Of a stretch of 42,795 nt of DNA, positions 14,561 through 23,029 are shown one piece after another. Under the pieces are notes generated by a model, which saw only the letters and a list, made by a program, of their open reading frames with translations, was not told the origin of the DNA and did not search any database. The stretch's first letter is position 1. Each line of letters begins with the position of its first letter. Source of the stretch: Kiritimatiellia bacterium. Lineage in GTDB: Bacteria > Verrucomicrobiota > Kiritimatiellia > RFP12 > UBA1067. The stretch is from the NCBI GenBank assembly GCA_017613085.1, contig JAGAEL010000039.1, forward strand, positions 1-42,795, read 5' to 3'. Both the position numbers and the translations under genes were made by a program.

Positions 14561-15403
14561 TTAAACCGGTACGAATTCCCATTTGAACGGGCCTTCGGCG
14601 GGGATTTCCAGCATCCGGAAACCGTGGGGACGCTTGTCGAAATTCCGCGAGGTCGTTTCGGCGTTCAGCAACGGTGTCCGCCAGTACGTCCGGTTCTGCG
14701 TCCGGTGCGTGTGCCCGGCGAGGAAGAAACGGACGCCCGAATCGAGGCAGCGGTCGAGAAATTCATGGCGCGTCGCCAACGGGTAGTTCTGGTAGGAGTC
14801 CTTCTCGTCCGGTTGCCGGTCGAACGGCGGCTGGTGCGTCAGCCAGATGATGGGCAAACCCGCCTTTTTCGCCTCTTCCAGTTCGCGGTTGCGCCAGGCG
14901 TGGTAACTGGGATGCCGCCCGGGTGCGCGTTCAAACTGCCCGTTCGCCGCGATCAGCCTCCAGCCTTTCACCGTCTGCGCGGTGTAGACGTACCCGAACA
15001 CGGAGGTAAAAAGGTCGCGCTGCGTCTTGTTCCGGTCGTCCGGGATGTCGTGGTTGCCCGGCACGACAATCCACGGCACGTTGATCCGTTTCAACAGGCG
15101 CGGCCAGTCCTGCGAAAGTTCGTTCCACTTGTTGACCATATCCCCGCCGAAGAAGCAGATGTCCGGTTGCAGTTCATTGACCTTTTCGATCTCCTTCTCG
15201 GCACGGGCGAGGTCGTTTTTATACGCCTCTTTCCCTTTCCCGACGGGGCCGAATCCAAGCTGCGGGTCGCAACAGTGCGCGATCTGGATGGGCGGAAGTT
15301 TCCCGCCGTTTCCGGCGAACAGCTGCATCGCGCCAAGGGAGGCGATGCCTTGTAGAAACCCTCTTCTCGAAACACCTGTCAACGGACGGTACGAATCATT
15401 CAT
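14561..15403 (-). CDS. Tat-exported calcineurin-like metallophosphoesterase
   Basis: A 280-residue protein. The N-terminus SRRGFLQGIASLGAMQLFAG is a twin-arginine signal, so it folds in the cytoplasm and is exported. Metal-binding motifs follow in order: the first strand DPQLGF (Gln where most relatives have His, as in CSTP1-like members), GGDMVN, GNHD, WLTHQPP and AGHTH. These coordinate a dinuclear metal centre that hydrolyses phosphoesters; the substrate is unknown. Start at ATG 15403 rather than 15409, because GGGAG is 6 nt before the former and only 2 nt before the latter. It converges on the M28 gene and follows the membrane-protein gene by about 70 nt on the same strand. Confidence 0.85.
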   Translation of the reverse strand: MNDSYRPLTGVSRRGFLQGIASLGAMQLFAGNGGKLPPIQIAHCCDPQLGFGPVGKGKEAYKNDLARAEKEIEKVNELQPDICFFGGDMVNKWNELSQDWPRLLKRINVPWIVVPGNHDIPDDRNKTQRDLFTSVFGYVYTAQTVKGWRLIAANGQFERAPGRHPSYHAWRNRELEEAKKAGLPIIWLTHQPPFDRQPDEKDSYQNYPLATRHEFLDRCLDSGVRFFLAGHTHRTQNRTYWRTPLLNAETTSRNFDKRPHGFRMLEIPAEGPFKWEFVPV

Positions 15404-15471
15404 GGACATCTCCCTTTTTGTTGGAAACGGCTTTTAGTATGCCACATCCACATTCTCCCCGGCAAGACACT

Positions 15472-16818
15472 TTATTTCACGGGGGTACCGTCGATGTTGA
15501 ACACGTAGTTGTGATTTTTCCCGTACTTCCCGTATGAAACGTAGCCGTTGGCGCGCGGCTTGACCGTCTCGCCGTTGAACGTGCCGTCCTTGCCGACTGT
15601 CCAGAGGATACCGCTCTCGGCATTGTACTTCAGTTCTTTGCCCTGTGCATAGGGGTCTCGCGGCACGGCGGGAAGGAATTCCGGCACAAGTTCCGCCAAA
15701 TTCTTGGGGAACGCGCCCGTCTTCCGCTTGAACCTCGCCGCCGCCACGATCGTTTCGACGGCATGATGCTGGAAATCGGATCTTGCGATGGCTTCGCCCA
15801 GCGAGCGCCACGACGGGAGGCTCTCCAACAACATTCTTCTTCCGATAAAGTTCGGACCGAAACGCCAAGTGCTGCTGTTTTCCACCGCGATGTTAAACTC
15901 CTCTTCAAACTTGTCCCATGCCGCTTTGTCGTTGCCGAGCCGGTAGCCCTCCTTTATCTTTTCGAGGTAACGGGCGTAGGTCGTCCACGAACGGTTTTGA
16001 TGGTAGGCGTAGGAGCTGAGGAAGGGAATTCGCAGTCTCGGTACGCCAGACCTTCTGTTCGACATCTCCGTGAAGAATACTGTAAATTCGTTGTTCACCA
16101 TCCTCTGCACCCGTTCGGGACGGGATGCGATGTCAAACTGGCGTAAGGCATCTTGAAGGCGGCCAAGTTCCTCGTCCGTCGCCTTCCCAGACTTTATGAT
16201 TCTCTGGACAACACCGTTCCCGGCATAGTTCAGAATGCCTCCGGCCACCAGCCACCTGATGACGGATTCCGAGTCGTTCTCTATCTTCCGCGTGAGTAGG
16301 ATTATGTCGCGCACGTCTTCTATCGCCGCCCCGATCTCGTCGCGCTCTATATGCCGTCTGGCCTGGAGGTACACAAGTCTGCACAGGCGCAAGAACTCGT
16401 TGATTTTAGGGAACGCAAGTCGTTTCCCCGATGCCGGATCGATGGCGCACCATACCTTGCGCTGCACGACCTCGTGGAAGAGGGCGAGGGCTTTCGCGGA
16501 TTCGGCAAGGATCGCGTCCTTCTCCGCATCCGTCATGTCCTGCTTGGAAGCGGCGAATTTCGTCCATGCTTCATGATGCTTCTCGAACACGCTGGTCAGG
16601 ATGGGTAGGCCCGTTTGCTCGCTGACCACGTTTGTCACAGCGATCAGTCCGCAATAGACGTTGTCCGCTTCGGGGGGAACCTCGAAAGGATTGGTGAACG
16701 GGGTGAGATCCGGCGGTTCGCAGTCGAAGGAATTGAATCCGATGTATGCCGCCGCCGCCGTCAGGACGAGACCTGTGCTGACAGCTGTCCATTTGAGAAT
16801 CTTGCGTGTGTTCGTCAT
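15472..16818 (-). CDS. membrane-anchored protein with pseudopilin-like C-terminal segment, sigma-operon member
   Basis: A 448-residue protein with one N-terminal membrane segment (about residues 9-27, VSTGLVLTAAAAYIGF) and the rest presumably outside the cytoplasmic membrane. The middle is helical. Near the C-terminus, RKTGAFPKNLAELVPEFLPAVP, DPYAQGKELKY and WTVGKDG follow the order seen at the end of type II secretion pseudopilins (G-x-P-x-x-L, DP-x-G, SVGxDG). I do not know its function. The start at 16818 has an excellent AAGGAGG seven nt upstream. It is third after the ECF sigma factor and the putative anti-sigma gene, with a 50-bp gap, and may be a regulator target or sensor. Confidence 0.55.
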   Translation of the reverse strand: MTNTRKILKWTAVSTGLVLTAAAAYIGFNSFDCEPPDLTPFTNPFEVPPEADNVYCGLIAVTNVVSEQTGLPILTSVFEKHHEAWTKFAASKQDMTDAEKDAILAESAKALALFHEVVQRKVWCAIDPASGKRLAFPKINEFLRLCRLVYLQARRHIERDEIGAAIEDVRDIILLTRKIENDSESVIRWLVAGGILNYAGNGVVQRIIKSGKATDEELGRLQDALRQFDIASRPERVQRMVNNEFTVFFTEMSNRRSGVPRLRIPFLSSYAYHQNRSWTTYARYLEKIKEGYRLGNDKAAWDKFEEEFNIAVENSSTWRFGPNFIGRRMLLESLPSWRSLGEAIARSDFQHHAVETIVAAARFKRKTGAFPKNLAELVPEFLPAVPRDPYAQGKELKYNAESGILWTVGKDGTFNGETVKPRANGYVSYGKYGKNHNYVFNIDGTPVK

Positions 16819-16868
16819 TGTGACCTCCTTGTGTCTGGGTGGGTTAAGGTGAAATTGTCCATCAGGCG

Positions 16869-17291
16869 TCAGATGCTGTTCGCCATGCATACATTCGCCA
16901 GGTACTTTGTCGCCGCTTTCCGCGATACCTCCTTTTCCAGGAGTTTCACCATCCGTTCGCATCGGCTTCCGGCGTCGGTTGTAGCAGGGCCGGAATATAC
17001 GGTTGTCTCGGTGTTGTCCGGTTCCATGGTGTCGAGGACTGTGTTGAATACGATGGAGGAAAGGGACATCGTTACGGCGAGAACCGCGGCGATCTTCAGG
17101 AACGGCGACTTGACGAACGATCGGAACGGATGCATCTTCCGGTCTTCCTTGAGGAGTTCCGCCACACGAGCCGTACATCTTTCCTCGAAGTCGGCGTGGG
17201 GGATGGGCCATGCGGATGGGTCGCGTAGTGCCGCCGCGATGGTTGTGTCGAGATCGTCGGATTCCGTCTCTTTGCGATGGTTGTCATTCAT
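16869..17291 (-). CDS. putative anti-sigma factor, single-pass membrane protein
   Basis: A 140-residue protein. The acidic cytoplasmic N-terminus (residues 1-60, DDLDTTIAAALRD and a helical ERCTARVAELL) is followed by one membrane segment at about 64-86 (FLKIAAVLAVTMSLSSIVFNTV) and a short outside domain. I see no zinc H-x3-C-x2-C motif, so it is not a classical ZAS anti-sigma. The call rests on topology and on its ATGA overlap (17288-17291) with the ECF sigma gene, the usual arrangement for a sigma and its membrane inhibitor. GAAAGGAG lies about 8 nt upstream of the start. Confidence 0.5.
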   Translation of the reverse strand: MNDNHRKETESDDLDTTIAAALRDPSAWPIPHADFEERCTARVAELLKEDRKMHPFRSFVKSPFLKIAAVLAVTMSLSSIVFNTVLDTMEPDNTETTVYSGPATTDAGSRCERMVKLLEKEVSRKAATKYLANVCMANSI

Positions 17292-17875
17292 GGCCTTTTC
17301 TCCTTTCGTTTGGTTGGATGCACGATCGACGCATTCCCTTGGGTTCCCTTTGAAATTTTTTCGCGGATTATCTTCTTCGCCTCGTGAAGCCAGTAATACA
17401 CGGTTCCTTCCGGTTCGCCCAACGATTCTGCGATTGCCGGGACAGGCATTTCAGCGAAGTAGAAAAGTTCGACGACGACTCGTAGCTTTTCGGGAAGTGC
17501 CGCCACAGCCGTGCGCACTTTGTGTGCATCGTCCGCCCGTTCGGCGGATTCTGCGGGCGAGGGGCTTTCGTCCGCCCGTTCCGGTAACTCCTCCTGGAAC
17601 ACGAGGGAATTCGCGCCTTTCTTACGCAGATCCATCTTGAGGAAGTTCGCCATAATGGAACACTGCCAGGTGAAGAAGCCGGACTTTCCCTTGAACGAAC
17701 GGATGCTCTGGATCACACGCGCCAGTGTACGCGCGACGAGATCCTCCGCATCGGTCTCGTTTCGGCACATACGCATCGCCGCTGCAAAGAGGCGGTTTCC
17801 GTACGTACCCACGAGTCGTCGCGCCCCTTCCTCGGGACGTTCCCGCAACGCCTGTAGAATCTCGTTGTCGTCCAT
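17288..17875 (-). CDS. ECF-family RNA polymerase sigma factor
   Basis: A 195-residue two-domain sigma factor. Region 2 spans about residues 20-85, with DAEDLVARTLARVIQSIRSF and FFTWQCSIMANFLKMDLRKK, which bind core polymerase and the -10 element. An acidic linker (PERADESPSPAESAERADD) follows. Region 4 is at about 118-170, with LPEKLRVVVELFYFAEMPVPAIAESL and EGTVYYWLHEAKKIIREKI, the helix-turn-helix that reads the -35. A Lys-rich tail ends it. It would direct polymerase to a small regulon in response to a signal passed by the next gene's product. A palindrome lies just upstream (17901-17924), suggesting autoregulation. Confidence 0.9.
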   Translation of the reverse strand: MDDNEILQALRERPEEGARRLVGTYGNRLFAAAMRMCRNETDAEDLVARTLARVIQSIRSFKGKSGFFTWQCSIMANFLKMDLRKKGANSLVFQEELPERADESPSPAESAERADDAHKVRTAVAALPEKLRVVVELFYFAEMPVPAIAESLGEPEGTVYYWLHEAKKIIREKISKGTQGNASIVHPTKRKEKRP

Positions 17876-17900
17876 TATGGTTTTCCCGGTTGTTTATACG

Positions 17901-17924
17901 GGGTCTTGCCGTTCCACAAGACCC
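17901..17924 (-). promoter_or_regulatory. perfect inverted repeat upstream of the sigma gene
   Basis: GGGTCTTG (17901-17908), 8-nt spacer, CAAGACCC (17917-17924). On the minus strand it overlaps a possible -35 (TTGTGG) and sits just before TATAAA (17893-17898), about 18 nt from the sigma start. It could be an operator or, if transcribed from further upstream, a leader hairpin. Confidence 0.45.
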
Positions 17925-17939
17925 TGTTCAATCCGTATG

Positions 17940-17973
17940 ATGCACCAAGCCGAAAATTCCTTGGCGCATTTTT
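17940..17973. terminator. hairpin with T-run (plus-strand sense) between rnhC and the sigma gene
   Basis: ATGCACCAAG (17940-17949) pairs with CTTGGCGCAT (17960-17969) with one G-U. On the plus strand five T residues follow (17969-17973), the form of an intrinsic terminator, but both flanking genes are on the minus strand. In the minus sense the stem lacks a U-tract and could only protect or slow transcripts. Confidence 0.3.
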
Positions 17974-18054
17974 ACGGCTGCGGCCGCAAACCACGGATGA
18001 CGGACGAGGATCGCGTTCCTCCCATAGAAATACCGTTGTCTCGGTGTTTGGTGT

Positions 18055-19071
18055 TCAGGATGTTTTTTTGTCCGCGTAGAGCTGCGAGACGGCCGCCCCG
18101 TCCGGTCCCAGTACGTCGCGCTTCAACCCGCAGGTCTCCAACACTTGGTCGGTGGTCCGGAAGTGGCATTTGCAACAGTCGAGCAGTGCCTGCGGGCCGT
18201 GTTTCGTAACCAGTTCGACCCCTGTGTCGCGCACGTTGGTGGCGCCTTTCGGAATCTCCAGGTCGTAGGTTGCGCTCATCTTCGCAATGGCGCGCAGGAA
18301 GGTTGCGCGCGCCAGGATGGAGGCGGCGGCGACGGCGATGTCGGATTCCGCCTTGTGATGCTGGTCGAGCTTATACGCCCGGTTTTCAAGCCCCCGTTTC
18401 TTCAAGGCGCTCTTTAAGGCTGTCGCGATCAGTGTTTCGTCGCCGAACTGGTCGGCTACGGCGAGTTGTACGTCCGGGCGTGTGATGAACAGTTCCGCGA
18501 TGCACTGCGCGTGGATCCAGGCGAGGATCCGGTTCACGGAATGCATCTTCGCGTAAAGCTGGTTGTACCGGCGCACCCCCACCATGACCCGCTTGAAACA
18601 CCCGTTCCCAAGCAGGGTTTCCAGGCGTGAGGCGATGGCGAGACAGGTGATGTCCGTGAGTTGTTTGCAATCCTTCACGCCGATGTCGCGCATCTTTCCG
18701 GCAAGTTCCTTGTCGGCGTATGCGGCACAGGCGACGAGGGGGCCGAAAAAGTCGCCTTTCCCGCTCTCGTCGCTGCCGAGGTGCGGGACGCCCGTCGTCG
18801 CGTCCCATACATCTTCGTAACCGAGCGCGGCATGTTTGAGGATTTCCGGCTCCAGCGTGAAGAGGACGAAGTCCTCCGCCCCTCGTCCTTGGATCACGCA
18901 TTTCCCGCTGGTGTAGACGTTGATGATACAACGCGGACCTTCCACCGAGGCGACGGTGTACGGTACACCGGTACGACGCTTGTACCCGCGTTCGGCAAAA
19001 AGGAGGAGGAGCGAAGTCGCCTGTTCCTTCGTGAGCGGGTAGGTGAATGAGTTTTTCTTCTTGTCCGGCAT
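18055..19071 (-). CDS. rnhC: ribonuclease HIII
   Basis: A 338-residue enzyme that cuts the RNA strand of RNA-DNA hybrids in the cytoplasm. The N-terminal 80-odd residues form the TBP-like substrate-binding domain found only in RNase HIII (VEGPRCIINVYTSGKCVIQG). The catalytic domain starts at about residue 97 with GSDESGKGDFFGPL, the D-E pair that separates HIII from HII (which has D-E in another context). KDCKQLTD, QLAVADQFG and HKAESDIAVAAASILAR complete the active site. It starts 6 nt after the DUF1080 stop, so it is at the end of the glycosidase operon; this linkage looks incidental. Confidence 0.93.
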   Translation of the reverse strand: MPDKKKNSFTYPLTKEQATSLLLLFAERGYKRRTGVPYTVASVEGPRCIINVYTSGKCVIQGRGAEDFVLFTLEPEILKHAALGYEDVWDATTGVPHLGSDESGKGDFFGPLVACAAYADKELAGKMRDIGVKDCKQLTDITCLAIASRLETLLGNGCFKRVMVGVRRYNQLYAKMHSVNRILAWIHAQCIAELFITRPDVQLAVADQFGDETLIATALKSALKKRGLENRAYKLDQHHKAESDIAVAAASILARATFLRAIAKMSATYDLEIPKGATNVRDTGVELVTKHGPQALLDCCKCHFRTTDQVLETCGLKRDVLGPDGAAVSQLYADKKTS

Positions 19072-19077
19072 GGATGC

Positions 19078-19842
19078 TTAAAGTTCTTTCACGCGGATGA
19101 AGCGGAAGTACGGTGCGGCTTTACCGTGGCGCCCTTGGAATCCGATTCGTCCGTGCGTCGGAATCTGCGACCAGGGGACGCTCAACCAGGAGGGGATGTC
19201 CGAACCGTCGGGATTTTTCTTCGCGTCTTTCCACACGGAGAGATCGGCGTCTACCGTGACTTCCCCGTTGACGGCCACACGGATCCGCTTGCCGACCGCC
19301 CAGACGGTCATGCGGTTCCACTCGCCGGCGGGTTTTGCGTTGTTGACTTTTGGCGCGAGGTGGCCGTAGAGGCCGCCGTTTCGTTCCGTCCCGTTCATCT
19401 TGCCGGGCTGGACCGCGTTGTCGTCGAGCAACTGGACTTCCACCGTTCCGGGGATCCAGTTCTTCTTGTTCACGCAGTAAACCAGGCAGCCGCTGTTCGC
19501 GCCGGGGTCGAGCTTGTACTCGAAATCGAGGATGAAGTTCTGGTAGTCGCGGTTCGACCAGATCGCGGAATCCTTGTTCGCGGTGAGGTCTCCTTCGTCA
19601 TTGATGAACCAGACGCCCTGTTCGAACTCCGCGTTCGCGAGGTCGAGGTCGAAGAGGGTGCGCCAGTTCGAGGAGTCGGGATGGACGCGGCGGGCCGGTT
19701 GCGCCCGTGCGGCGCGAACGACGTTTTCCGCCGTTACCGGGGCAGGCGTTTTTGCGGCGGGCTTCGTGTCGGCCGCAGGATTGTCGCCGACACATCCGGC
19801 GAGGATGAACGCGGTGGAGACGAACAGGGGAAGCGTTTTCAC
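19078..19842 (-). CDS. DUF1080 / 3-keto-disaccharide hydrolase-like lipoprotein
   Basis: A 254-residue lipoprotein (VSTAFILAGC lipobox, then an Ala/Pro/Lys linker) with one concanavalin-like DUF1080 domain from about residue 60: WRTLFDLDLANAEFEQGVWFINDEGDL, DFEYKLDPGANSG, VEVQLLDD, WNRMTVWAVGKRIRVAVNGE, and IGFQGRHG ending in a buried strand. Members of this family cleave 3-keto-glycosides or bind sugars outside the cell. The start is GTG at 19842, with AAAGGAG 8 nt before it. It lies 18 nt downstream of the GH97 gene, in the same transcript, which supports a joint role in oligosaccharide breakdown. Confidence 0.85.
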   Translation of the reverse strand: MKTLPLFVSTAFILAGCVGDNPAADTKPAAKTPAPVTAENVVRAARAQPARRVHPDSSNWRTLFDLDLANAEFEQGVWFINDEGDLTANKDSAIWSNRDYQNFILDFEYKLDPGANSGCLVYCVNKKNWIPGTVEVQLLDDNAVQPGKMNGTERNGGLYGHLAPKVNNAKPAGEWNRMTVWAVGKRIRVAVNGEVTVDADLSVWKDAKKNPDGSDIPSWLSVPWSQIPTHGRIGFQGRHGKAAPYFRFIRVKEL

Positions 19843-19860
19843 AGGTATACTCCTTTGCTC

Positions 19861-21885
19861 TTACTTACGGGTGAAGCGGGCGGTCCAGCCGCCGCCGGGG
19901 GCGAATTTGACGGGAAGCTTCTGCCCGGCATGGACGGTCACGGTCTTGTGCGCGTAGTCGGTCGCGTCGCGGTCCGCGTTCACGCCGTCGGCGAAAATCT
20001 CCGCGTTCCAGTCGCCCGCGCCGAGGAACGAGGTGTTGATCGCGATGGTCTTCTTGTTCCAGCCGCAGATCGCGGCGGCATACCAGGCTTCGCCCTTGCG
20101 GCGCGCGAGCGCGGCATACCCGTCCATCTCGCCCCCGAGCGCCTTGGTGTCGTCCCACGTGGTGGGCACCTGGCTCATGAAGTTGAAGCACTCCTGGTTG
20201 GCGAGATACTGCGAGGGGGAATCGCAGAGCATCTGCAACGGCGCTTCGAAAAGCGTCATCAGCGCCATCTGGTGGACGCGGGTGCCCGGTGCGCCGGGGG
20301 TGGCGGGCGTAGGCCGCCATTCCTTGCGGAGAATGTTGCGCATCGCGCCGGGGGTGTAGTCCATCGGCCCCGCGAGCATCCGCGTGAAGACGAGTGTGCA
20401 GTCTTTCACCGGCATGTACTCGCCACACGCTTGGCTCCACTTGCACTGTTCAAGGCCGTGTACCCCCTCGAAGTTGAGGACGTTCGGGTAACGGCGCTGG
20501 ATGCCCGACGGCTTGTACATACCGTGGTAGTCGATTAACAGCTTGTGGCGGGCGGCGACCGCCGCCATCTTCTCCAGGAAGTTGACCATCGCCTGGTCGT
20601 CGCGGTCCATGAAGTCGATCTTGAATCCCTTCACGCCCATCTTCGCGTAGTGCGCGGCAACCTCCTCTTCGCGACCGAGGAACTGCGCCCACGCCGCCCA
20701 GAGGATGATGCCGACGCCGCGCTCGTTCGCGTACTTCACGAGGTGCGGGACATCGACCTCCGGGTTGAACTCGAAAATCTGGAGATGCTTCGACCAGCCT
20801 TCGTCGAAGATGACGTACTCCACCCCCGTCTTCTTCGCGAAGTCGATGAAGTACTCGTAGGTTTTCGTGTTGCAGCCGGCGCGGAAATCCACGCCGATCA
20901 CGTTCCAGCGGTTCCACCAGTCCCAGGCGACCTTGCCCGGCTTGATCCAGTCGTCGTCCCCGATCACGCTCGGCGAAGCCAGCGCGTAGACGATGTCGGC
21001 TTCCACGAGTTTCGCCGTGCTGTCCGCCAGCATGAAGACGCGCCAGGGGAAGGTGCGTTCGCCGTCCGTTCCCGCGATGAACGCCTCTCTGGACTGGACG
21101 CGCTGGTAGCGCGTGGGGTGGTCGGTGTACTTCATCTGCCAGTCGTAGAAGCGCGTCTTCTTCGGATAGCGGGCGAAGACGCCGACAAGCTTCTTCGCGT
21201 CCTGCGCGTCGCGGACGTAGTTCCAGCCCGCGTAGTCGCGAAGGTCGGTCTCGGTGACGCACATTGCCGCGCCGTTGAACTCGAACGTGAGGGGCGCGTA
21301 CCAGATGTTCTTTGCGCTGTCCGTCGGCGCGGCTTCGACCGTCCGCCGTTCGTAGACGCCCTCCCAGCTGCACTGGAGCGGATCGTTCTCTCCGCCGCCG
21401 TTGTTGAACGCGGCGTAGACGCACTGCGAGGCGTCCGCGAACGCAACCTCCGCCGTTTCGTCAACCACCTTGATCCGCCCGTTCATCGACGTGAAGAAGC
21501 GGTAGGCGACACCGTCGTCGCGGGCGGTGAGGTCTATTCCCCAGTCGTCCTCAAAGATCAACCGCTTGCTCTGCGCGAGTTCGTCGATAGACGCCTTCTT
21601 ATAGACCGGCGTCGCGACGACTTTACCCTTGCACGACGTATCCTTCGTGCCTTGCAGCTTGGGGGCAATGCCGAGCGTGCCCTTCCCCGCGAGCGTGAGG
21701 GCGATGGCGTTCGGACCGGAAAGGCGTTTGCCGTTCCTCAAGATTTCACAGGAAAGGTTCGGCTCGGTGTTGACGCGGATCTCGTTCGCGCCGTCCGGGG
21801 ACTTGACGCTAACGGTTTCGGCAGAAAGCGTCCATGTAAACGCGGCGCCCAACGCCGCAACGAGATGGAATTTGTTGGTGGACAT
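19861..21885 (-). CDS. GH97 family glycoside hydrolase, likely retaining alpha-galactosidase type
   Basis: A 674-residue secreted enzyme (signal peptide about 1-22, ending LSAE). The N-terminal beta-supersandwich (VSVKSPDGANEIRV, GVAYRFFTSMNG) precedes a TIM barrel with VEYVIFDEGW, GVKGFKIDFMDRDDQ and NFEGVHGLEQ, then a C-terminal beta domain. Asp424 in KIDFMDRDD occupies the place of the nucleophile of retaining GH97 enzymes such as the Bacteroides alpha-galactosidase; inverting SusB-type members lack it. Glu473 in NFEG is the likely acid/base. This specificity call is inference from motif position. AAGGAA lies before the ATG. It is between the hypothetical at 21918 (32-nt gap) and the DUF1080 lipoprotein. 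Confidence 0.92.
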   Translation of the reverse strand: MSTNKFHLVAALGAAFTWTLSAETVSVKSPDGANEIRVNTEPNLSCEILRNGKRLSGPNAIALTLAGKGTLGIAPKLQGTKDTSCKGKVVATPVYKKASIDELAQSKRLIFEDDWGIDLTARDDGVAYRFFTSMNGRIKVVDETAEVAFADASQCVYAAFNNGGGENDPLQCSWEGVYERRTVEAAPTDSAKNIWYAPLTFEFNGAAMCVTETDLRDYAGWNYVRDAQDAKKLVGVFARYPKKTRFYDWQMKYTDHPTRYQRVQSREAFIAGTDGERTFPWRVFMLADSTAKLVEADIVYALASPSVIGDDDWIKPGKVAWDWWNRWNVIGVDFRAGCNTKTYEYFIDFAKKTGVEYVIFDEGWSKHLQIFEFNPEVDVPHLVKYANERGVGIILWAAWAQFLGREEEVAAHYAKMGVKGFKIDFMDRDDQAMVNFLEKMAAVAARHKLLIDYHGMYKPSGIQRRYPNVLNFEGVHGLEQCKWSQACGEYMPVKDCTLVFTRMLAGPMDYTPGAMRNILRKEWRPTPATPGAPGTRVHQMALMTLFEAPLQMLCDSPSQYLANQECFNFMSQVPTTWDDTKALGGEMDGYAALARRKGEAWYAAAICGWNKKTIAINTSFLGAGDWNAEIFADGVNADRDATDYAHKTVTVHAGQKLPVKFAPGGGWTARFTRK

Positions 21886-21917
21886 GGGGATTCCTTTCTT
21901 GATTCGTAAACAAAAGG

Positions 21918-22724
21918 TTACTCGATTCCGGGAGGCGGCTGCGGCTGTTCGTTCTGTTCGCGCTCCAGCTCCTCCTCCTGACGCTGTTTTTCAATCTCCT
22001 GGAGGGCGGCCTGTTTCGCCATTTCGACCAGCTTCTTAGCCTGTTCCTCGTTCTGCTTCTTGGCCAGCGCCGCCTGTTCCTTGCGTTCACGTTCCGTACG
22101 CGCGGCACGTTCCTTCATGCGCTCCATGAAGGACGACCCGGCGGGGGGGATCGGGGCTGGCGGCAAACTGGAAGGCTGCCGGACGCTGCGCGGCGTGACG
22201 GCGGGCGAGGCGGGGGCGGCGGCCACGGAAACCGTGTTCGACATCGTGGCGCCTTTTGAACCGGCGGGGGCGTCGATCAACCCTTCGCCCAGCTTCATGG
22301 TGATTACGATATCGTCCTTCTTCAGCTGCGCCCACTCCTTGTCGTAGTCCGCATCGACGATCGACCAGCCCTTCCGCTCATCGCCCACCGCCATATAGAA
22401 GTTGATCGGGGGCTTTTCGTTCGTGTCCGTGAACCCGACCATCACTTCGCCATCGGGGTTGATATTCACGCAAGAGACCTTCACGCCCTTCGCCAGCTGT
22501 TGCTGTTCGACACGGACCTCCTCGGCGGTTTTCAACTCCTCCTCGGTCATCGCGGGAGCAGGCTCCGGATCGCCGTTCTCCGAGAAATTCGGGGGCAGCG
22601 GCCCGAACGGCATCCGGTCGAGAATCGACTGATAACGGTCGATGGTATACGGCTTGTAGGTCTGCGCCGCCGAAACGGCCCCGCAACACGCCAGGGCGGT
22701 CAAGATGGAAAACACAAATTTCAT
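21918..22724 (-). CDS. secreted protein with PilP/GspC-like start and C-terminal coiled coil
   Basis: A 268-residue protein of unknown role. The signal peptide is about 1-20 (FSILTALACCGAVSAA). The mature start YTIDRYQSILDRMPFGPLPP resembles the periplasmic start of PilP/GspC-type proteins of secretion and pilus machines. A small beta domain follows (VSCVNINPDGEVMVGFTD), then a Pro/Ala linker and a coiled coil of about 65 residues very rich in E, Q, K and R, ending PQPPPGIE. The start at 22724 is chosen because of the signal peptide; the Shine-Dalgarno is weak (CAGG), and a TATCCT box close upstream leaves the promoter and start uncertain. First gene of the GH97/DUF1080/rnhC run. Confidence 0.55.
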   Translation of the reverse strand: MKFVFSILTALACCGAVSAAQTYKPYTIDRYQSILDRMPFGPLPPNFSENGDPEPAPAMTEEELKTAEEVRVEQQQLAKGVKVSCVNINPDGEVMVGFTDTNEKPPINFYMAVGDERKGWSIVDADYDKEWAQLKKDDIVITMKLGEGLIDAPAGSKGATMSNTVSVAAAPASPAVTPRSVRQPSSLPPAPIPPAGSSFMERMKERAARTERERKEQAALAKKQNEEQAKKLVEMAKQAALQEIEKQRQEEELEREQNEQPQPPPGIE

Positions 22725-22945
22725 GCCTGAAAGGATACCAGAAATTCCCCCTCCTGAAAAGCAAAAACACACGGGCAACGTAATGAAAAATACCTTGCCC
22801 CAATCGGCGGATTTCTGGTAACCTCCTTTTGACGGCTATCGAGAGGTGGGGCGCGCGGTAACGCGTCCTTACCGGATTTGTGCCCGCTGTCCCGTTTGTA
22901 CGATTCGCGGATGCATCGCCGTGAAATAGTTTGTTTCGGGATGGC

Positions 22946-22974
22946 TTGCTTTTCCGTAGAGAAAGCGGTATACT
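22946..22974 (+). promoter_or_regulatory. promoter of the double-DUF1080 gene
   Basis: TTGCTT (22946-22951), 17-nt spacer, TATACT (22969-22974). The same TATACT -10 occurs in the tRNA-Val promoter. The expected start is near 22981, giving a leader of about 50 nt. The rest of the gap 22725-23029 holds a GGCTATCG motif at 22831 and no gene that I can see. Confidence 0.7.
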
Positions 22975-23029
22975 GGACGCCGTGATTGTTGAGGTGCGTA
23001 TCCTCAAAACAGGGACAAAGGAGTTAGAG

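Noticed and set aside
15472-17211. A 579-residue version of the membrane-anchored protein
   Set aside because: The extra 131 N-terminal residues overlap the putative anti-sigma gene in another frame; the ATG at 16818 has an ideal ribosome binding site and begins a membrane anchor.
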